Positions 4,065-7,432 of a stretch of DNA of 7,432 bases are shown piece after piece. Source of the DNA: JALENY01 sp036310185. Its GTDB lineage: Bacteria > Bacillota > Clostridia > Lachnospirales > Lachnospiraceae. The stretch covers positions 1-7,432 of the forward strand of contig JAXJSH010000104.1 of NCBI GenBank assembly GCA_036310185.1, read 5' to 3'. The notes under the pieces are model-generated. The model was not told the DNA's origin. It saw only the letters and a program-made list of their open reading frames with translations, and ran no database searches. Both the position numbers and the translations under genes were made by a program. The stretch's first letter is position 1; each line of letters opens with the position of its first letter.

Positions 4065-4819
4065 AGGAATGTACAAATGATTATTTTGAAGAAGACATAC
4101 TGGAAGATGACCTGACGGATGCCCTTGAACGGGAGAATGCCGCCATTCTTGAAATAGAACTTGAGATGGAAAATGAGCCGGAAGTATCAAAGATACCGGA
4201 AGCGTCCACGAGGAAAAAGCTGAAACGTGAACTGGAACAGGAAGCGTTGGCACGTCTTGAAGATTCTGCCAGAACCGAAGAAGATTTTGAGAACGTGGTT
4301 ACATGGTGGAACAGGCTTGATGCCAACCGTGAACGGAAGGAACGATATCACGAGATAGGAAGGTCGGATGTCCCTCTGGAATGGGGAATGTCACCGGATG
4401 AGATTGTAATTCCTGCTCCCATCCGGCATGTTTTCTGGAAACAGATTATGAAAGGGGATTTCCTTGATGCCATTTATGACTGCCCATTTGAAATGCATGA
4501 GCTGGTAACGGATGAGGATATTTCCAAAGCGATTTTTACATTGAAGGATGTTCAAAAGGAGCTTTTTTATCAGCTTACGATTCTGGGATACTCCTGCCAG
4601 ACTATCGCCATGCTCCGGGAACAGACTGACAGAAACATCCGCAAAATCCGAGACACCATGTTAAAGAAGCTTCGCAAATCCTTTATGCAGGCTCTGCAAA
4701 GCAGGGTGGATAATCACATCTCCCTTACAAAGGCGGAACAGATTTTTTATGACACCTACCGGGTACTGATTACGGATAAAAAGAATAAGAAAACGAAAGA
4801 AATCACAAATACCATTTGA
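4061..4819 (+). CDS. Sigma-70 region-4-like helix-turn-helix regulator
   Basis: A 252-residue protein starting at TTG 4061, with AAGGTGG about 10 bases upstream. Residues 1-75 are very acidic and then basic-helical (EEDILEDDLTDALEREN). The middle has EWGMSPDEIVIPAPIRHVFWKQIMKGDFLDAIYDCPFEMHEL (107-148). Residues 153-209 (DISKAIFTLKDVQKELFYQLTILGYSCQTIAMLREQTDRNIRKIRDTMLKKLRK) form a sigma region-4-type helix-turn-helix, with QTDRNIRKIR as the recognition part. From memory this matches proteins labelled sigma-70 family in Clostridia mobile elements. Region 2, which recognises the -10 and binds core polymerase, is not visible. It may therefore be a sigma-derived regulator rather than a full sigma factor. 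It is the first gene rightward from the divergent control region and may act on the promoters there; that is inference. Confidence 0.75.
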   Translation: MKECTNDYFEEDILEDDLTDALERENAAILEIELEMENEPEVSKIPEASTRKKLKRELEQEALARLEDSARTEEDFENVVTWWNRLDANRERKERYHEIGRSDVPLEWGMSPDEIVIPAPIRHVFWKQIMKGDFLDAIYDCPFEMHELVTDEDISKAIFTLKDVQKELFYQLTILGYSCQTIAMLREQTDRNIRKIRDTMLKKLRKSFMQALQSRVDNHISLTKAEQIFYDTYRVLITDKKNKKTKEITNTI

Positions 4820-4844
4820 CCTTATAGGGCAGGCTTGGTATGAT
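4816..4844 (+). promoter_or_regulatory. Promoter of the DUF6076-like/RhuM unit
   Basis: TTGACC (4816-4821), a 17-base spacer and TATGAT (4839-4844) make a good sigma-A-type promoter. The -35 overlaps the TGA stop of the sigma-like gene. A leader of about 50 bases then reaches the ribosome site at 4892-4898. The two downstream genes can thus be expressed independently of the sigma-like gene. Confidence 0.65.
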
Positions 4845-4903
4845 AGTAATATATTTTCAAACAATACAGATTACATTTTAGAACAGACAGATTGGAGGCT
4901 TTT

Positions 4904-5812
4904 ATGAGTAACCTTTTTCAAAGAACCAGCTCCAACTGGGCACGATATGACAAATATGAATGGAAGGAAGATAAAGAAGGTACGTTATACATCACACCTT
5001 CACCGGATGCGAAAGTGTCTCTTTATAATCCGCTCAAGGATTCGGAGCAGATGGTGTTAAAGGCGGTAAACCTCGGACTGATGTGCATGGACAAAAATAA
5101 TACACAGGAACAGCTACAAAATGCCATTATGGATTTTGTTACCGGTTACGGACTGCTTGGATTTATGACCGCACTTCCTACCACACCGGATTTTATTACT
5201 TACCATGCGGTATATTTACCGAAAAACCATTTTATCAAGGCAGAAAGCATGACCACAGAAAAATATCTTTCCTATTTCTTTCCTTTTGATAAGATTGATT
5301 TCGTGAAAAAAGGGATGGAATCTTCATGGAGTACGGACGATGTGCAGATGATGGCACTGATTATGACCATGAAAAATAAACCGCAGGCAGTAATGATGAG
5401 TTTCCAGAAAGAATATGCGGAGCGGTATGACTGGCTTGTGACCTTATTCAAGGATTGGGCATTTACCTTTATGTCAAGCTTTCTCTACTATCAGGACTTT
5501 GACATGCTGGATGATATGCAAAAACAGCTTTACCGTCAGGGTATGGCGGCATTTGGCGGTATTGCGCCAACCTATCACATCGAGCTGCTTGAACATCCTA
5601 CCATTGTGTGGGATTTCCATTCGCTTCTGTTAGGTGTGCAGATGATGTTTTCCTTTATGCTTACAGATGAAAAGTCCTCACTAAAGGTATGTAAACACTG
5701 CGGAAATGCCTTTGTTGCCAGCAGACCCAACAGCGTATTTTGCAGTGGCAAATGTAAAAACCAGTATAATGTGTATAAGAGCCGGGCGAAGGATAAGGAC
5801 AACAATAACTAA
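4904..5812 (+). CDS. DUF6076-like protein with C-terminal zinc-ribbon-type motif
   Basis: A 302-residue protein. ATG 4904 is chosen because TTGGAGG (4892-4898) is its ribosome site; a TTG start at 4892 would place translation on that site itself. The long middle part is helical and rich in Met and aromatic residues without a known motif. The C-terminus has VCKHCGNAFVASRPNSVFCSGKCKNQYNVYKSR, with Cys263, Cys266, Cys280 and Cys284 as a CxxC-x13-CxxxC zinc site, followed by a basic tail (AKDKDNNN). From memory this is the ending of DUF6076 proteins, common in Clostridia accessory regions. A zinc site with basic flanks suggests nucleic-acid binding, but no enzymatic function can be stated. It has its own promoter and is 29 bases upstream of the RhuM gene, so the two are probably one transcript. 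Confidence 0.7.
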   Translation: MSNLFQRTSSNWARYDKYEWKEDKEGTLYITPSPDAKVSLYNPLKDSEQMVLKAVNLGLMCMDKNNTQEQLQNAIMDFVTGYGLLGFMTALPTTPDFITYHAVYLPKNHFIKAESMTTEKYLSYFFPFDKIDFVKKGMESSWSTDDVQMMALIMTMKNKPQAVMMSFQKEYAERYDWLVTLFKDWAFTFMSSFLYYQDFDMLDDMQKQLYRQGMAAFGGIAPTYHIELLEHPTIVWDFHSLLLGVQMMFSFMLTDEKSSLKVCKHCGNAFVASRPNSVFCSGKCKNQYNVYKSRAKDKDNNN

Positions 5813-5841
5813 TTCACCTGCTATAAGAAAGAAGGCTAATT

Positions 5842-6867
5842 ATGAATACAGATATTACAAAACAAATGGAAATGGTGCTATACAGAACTGACGATGATAA
5901 CGTAACAGTTAGTGCCTTAATAAAAGATGAAACGATATGGATTACCCAAAAGGCAATGGCTGAATTATTCGGTGTTCAGACACCGGCAATCAGCAAGCAT
6001 TTAAAAAATATTTTTGAGCAGGGAGAACTTCGTGAAGAAGTGGTAGTTTCCAAAATGGAAATACCCACTCCACACGGTGCGATTCCCGGAAAAACACAGC
6101 TTTCCCCTACCAATTATTACAATCTGGACGCCATTATTTCTGTCGGTTACAGAGTAAACTCCATTCAGGCAACCAAGTTCCGTATATGGGCAACCGGTAT
6201 TTTGAAGGAATATATGATAAAGGGCTTTGCTATGGATGACGAACGCCTGAAGCAGGGTAAAACAGCTTTTGGAAAAGACTATTTCCGTGAATTGCTGGAA
6301 CGAGTTCGCTCCATCCGTGCCAGCGAACGCAGAATATGGCAACAGATAACCGATATCTTTGCAGAGTGCAGCATTGATTACGATAGAGATTCTGATACTG
6401 CATATCATTTTTATGCCACCATACAGAACAAATTTCATTATGCCATTACCGGTAAAACAGCGGCTGAAATTGTGTATAATCAGGCTGACCACACCAAGGA
6501 AAATATGGGCTTGACCACATGGAAAAATGCTCCCGATGGTCGTATTCTCAAATCCGACACTCCGATTGCCAAAAACTATTTGGATGAAAAACAGATTCGT
6601 CAATTGGAACGTGCTGTTGCAGGGTATTTTGATTATATAGAGGATTTGATTGAACGTGAAAACGTCTTTACCATGGAAGAATTTTCAAAAAGCGTGAACG
6701 AGTTCCTTGAGTTCCGCAGATACGATATTCTGAAAGATAATGGGCGTATTTCCCATAAACAGGCAGTGGAGAAAGCATATCAGGAATATGACATCTTCAA
6801 TAAAACGCAACCAATCGAGTCTGATTTTGATAAGGTAGTAAAAGGATTGGCAAAGACTGATAAATAG
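5842..6867 (+). CDS. RhuM-family protein (Virulence_RhuM)
   Basis: A 341-residue protein, apparently full length for this family, starting at ATG 5842 with AGAAGG about 6-7 bases upstream. Residues 31-57 (TIWITQKAMAELFGVQTPAISKHLKNI) look like a winged-helix or antirepressor-like N-terminal DNA-binding part. The family block YYNLDAIISVGYRVNS...ATKFRIWATGILKEYMIKGFAMDDERLK spans about 92-137, followed by ERVRSIRASERRIWQQITDIF and a helical C-terminal half with FTMEEFSKSVNEFLEFRRYDIL. The family was named for a gene on Salmonella pathogenicity island 3 and is spread widely on mobile elements; its biochemical role is not established to my knowledge. The whole family pattern is intact with no frameshift. 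Close linkage to the DUF6076-like gene suggests co-expression as element cargo. A defence or toxin-like role is speculation. Confidence 0.88.
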   Translation: MNTDITKQMEMVLYRTDDDNVTVSALIKDETIWITQKAMAELFGVQTPAISKHLKNIFEQGELREEVVVSKMEIPTPHGAIPGKTQLSPTNYYNLDAIISVGYRVNSIQATKFRIWATGILKEYMIKGFAMDDERLKQGKTAFGKDYFRELLERVRSIRASERRIWQQITDIFAECSIDYDRDSDTAYHFYATIQNKFHYAITGKTAAEIVYNQADHTKENMGLTTWKNAPDGRILKSDTPIAKNYLDEKQIRQLERAVAGYFDYIEDLIERENVFTMEEFSKSVNEFLEFRRYDILKDNGRISHKQAVEKAYQEYDIFNKTQPIESDFDKVVKGLAKTDK

Positions 6868-6868
6868 G

Positions 6869-7036
6869 ATGTTTTTTGATACGATGTTAGCGGAAACAGA
6901 ATCTGCACAAGTTCATTCTGAAAGTTACAGCAAAAAAAATAAAATCAATTGTACAAGATTGGATGAGTCCGGCTTTGGTAGGCTTGTTCAAGAAGAAAAA
7001 ACAATTTCTTTTCGGGATTGTGTAATTTTGATATAA
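6869..7036 (+). CDS. Doubtful 55-aa ORF after RhuM
   Basis: ATG 6869 is one base after the RhuM stop (TAG 6865-6867) and opens a 55-codon frame (MFFDTMLAETESAQVHSESY... ending SFRDCVILI, TAA 7034-7036). A second ATG is at 6884. There is no good ribosome site, so expression would need coupling to RhuM translation. I recognise no family, and the composition gives no strong sign of a real protein. It could be a remnant of a lost gene. It is listed because it fills most of the otherwise empty stretch. Confidence 0.2.
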   Translation: MFFDTMLAETESAQVHSESYSKKNKINCTRLDESGFGRLVQEEKTISFRDCVILI

Positions 7037-7037
7037 T
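7029..7037 (+). promoter_or_regulatory. Extended -10 promoter upstream of the XRE-type gene
   Basis: TGATATAAT carries the TG extension one base before a perfect TATAAT (7032-7037). The region at the -35 position (about 7009-7014, TTTTCG) is poor, which the extended -10 can offset. It reads toward the XRE-type regulator, leaving a leader of about 260 bases that contains the direct repeats. Confidence 0.45.
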
Positions 7038-7125
7038 TTGAGATGATAATTTTTATTTTATGAATAAGGCAAATCGGAATTTATTGTCCTATAACATAAC
7101 GCAACTATATAGTAGCTCGATAGTC

Positions 7126-7138
7126 GGGGGATGCAACC
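7126..7138 (+). repeat. 13-bp direct repeat, copy 1
   Basis: GGGGGATGCAACC occurs here and again at 7197-7209, 71 bases apart start to start, in an otherwise AT-rich leader. Both copies are followed after a few bases by AGTTT. The spacing is not a multiple of three, so this is not a coding repeat. Confidence 0.6.
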
Positions 7139-7196
7139 AGAGTTTTCGTGCGATGTCATTACGGCAGAAGAATTATTCTCAAATTATGCATAAAAT

Positions 7197-7209
7197 GGGG
7201 GATGCAACC
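7197..7209 (+). repeat. 13-bp direct repeat, copy 2
   Basis: The second copy of GGGGGATGCAACC. Here the flanks also allow ATGGG (7195-7199) to pair with CCCAT (7208-7212) around an 8-base loop, which copy 1 cannot match fully. It could be an operator half or a structured RNA element upstream of the regulator gene. Confidence 0.6.
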
Positions 7210-7304
7210 CATAGTTTACATATAGAAACTCAGAGGTGGTGTTCTTTCGGACTGCAAATTCGTATCATTGATATGAACAAGAAGTTCAGATTGGAGGATT
7301 CACT

Positions 7305-7432
7305 ATGACATTAGGTGATAAAATATCAAAACTACGAAAAGATAATAATTATACGCAGGAGCAGCTTGCAGGTATTCTGGGAGTATCCAGACAGTCTGTC
7401 AGCAAATGGGAAAGCAATCTTGCCTACCCTGA
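7305..7432 (+). CDS. XRE-family helix-turn-helix transcriptional regulator, 3' truncated by the window
   Basis: ATG 7305 with GGAGG (7293-7297) 7 bases upstream begins a frame that runs off the right edge after 42 codons. The visible residues MTLGDKISKLRKDNNYTQEQLAGILGVSRQSVSKWESNLAYP are a complete XRE/Cro-type helix-turn-helix. The TQEQLAGILGVSRQSVSKWE core is typical of Bacillota regulators, often followed by a sensor or membrane domain that cannot be seen here. Such proteins usually repress their own or a neighbouring promoter as dimers, so the direct repeats and palindromes in its leader are candidate targets (inference). It may belong to the chromosome rather than the element. Confidence 0.9.
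   Translation, partial: MTLGDKISKLRKDNNYTQEQLAGILGVSRQSVSKWESNLAYP

Larger units (their letters stand above)
6868..7304. other. AT-rich intergenic region at the right side of the RhuM gene
   Basis: This 437-base stretch has no convincing gene. It holds a doubtful 55-codon frame in its first part, an extended -10 promoter near 7029-7037, palindromes ACTATATAGT (7104-7113) and TTATGCATAA (7184-7193), and two copies of a 13-base direct repeat. I see no clear terminator for RhuM. Composition is markedly AT-rich around 7021-7080, like the left flank, so the element edge may fall in here, but no attachment-site repeat was recognised. Confidence 0.5.

Noticed and set aside
6001..6603. A 200-codon minus strand frame opposite the RhuM gene
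   Set aside because: It lies wholly antisense to an intact, recognised family protein, has no good ribosome site noticed, and its residues look like a shadow of the opposite strand.
891..6990. Similarity of TTTGGGGTAGCTT near 892 and TTTGGTAGGCTT near 6974 as possible element ends
   Set aside because: The match needs gaps and is short; no exact repeat at both edges was found, so I do not call attachment sites.
7060..7308. An 82-codon + strand frame ending in an ATGA overlap with the XRE-type start
   Set aside because: There is no ribosome site before its ATG, its composition is not protein-like, and the 13-base direct repeats inside it fall in different codon phases. The overlap is most simply chance in the leader of the regulator gene.

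Overview
The window looks like low-to-mid GC Bacillota (Firmicutes), most likely a gut Clostridia/Lachnospiraceae-type genome. The basis is the consistently strong AGGAGG-type ribosome sites, the use of TTG and GTG starts, and gene families (DUF3847, TnpW-like, MobA/MobL, DUF6040-like, DUF6076-like) that I know from mobile elements of that group. The core is a mobilization module with accessory genes, probably part of an integrative mobilizable element (IME). It appears to be inserted between ordinary, more AT-rich chromosomal genes.

Left flank (1-908): the 3' end of a DUF6434-type gene and a small four-helix membrane protein, both on +. They are followed by a stem-loop that separates them from a convergent operon. 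Mobilization operon (3819 down to 909, minus strand): a TnpW-like small protein, a DUF3847-like coiled-coil protein, an oriT region, a MobQ-type MobA/MobL relaxase, and two coiled-coil genes read in another frame of the relaxase gene. The first of these (83 aa) lies wholly inside the relaxase gene. The second (327 aa, four predicted membrane helices) begins inside it and extends past its end. The oriT lies between the DUF3847 and relaxase genes. It has a perfect 8-bp inverted repeat followed by TAAGTGCGCCCT, the arrangement of RSF1010-type origins, and sits at the end of a string of adjacent stem-loops.

Divergent control region (about 3820-4060): a consensus-like + strand promoter with one perfect palindrome in its spacer and another just after the -10. 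Each direction also has a short leader ORF. Rightward genes (4061-6867, +): a sigma-70 region-4-like regulator, a DUF6076-like protein with a C-terminal CxxC...CxxxC zinc motif (with its own promoter overlapping the stop of the regulator gene), and a full-length RhuM-family protein.

Right flank (6868-7432): a 437-bp AT-rich stretch with one doubtful small ORF, an extended -10 promoter and a 13-bp direct repeat. It leads into the start of an XRE-type repressor gene that runs off the window.

Proposed working of the parts (inference): the relaxase, perhaps helped by the DUF3847 protein, nicks oriT, and conjugation machinery is borrowed from another element. The membrane-anchored coiled-coil protein may bring the relaxosome to the membrane. 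The sigma-like protein and the operator-like palindromes may set the balance between the two divergent units. RhuM and the DUF6076 protein look like accessory cargo. No integrase, replication protein or conjugation ATPase is present here, so the element is either incomplete in this window or depends on functions elsewhere.
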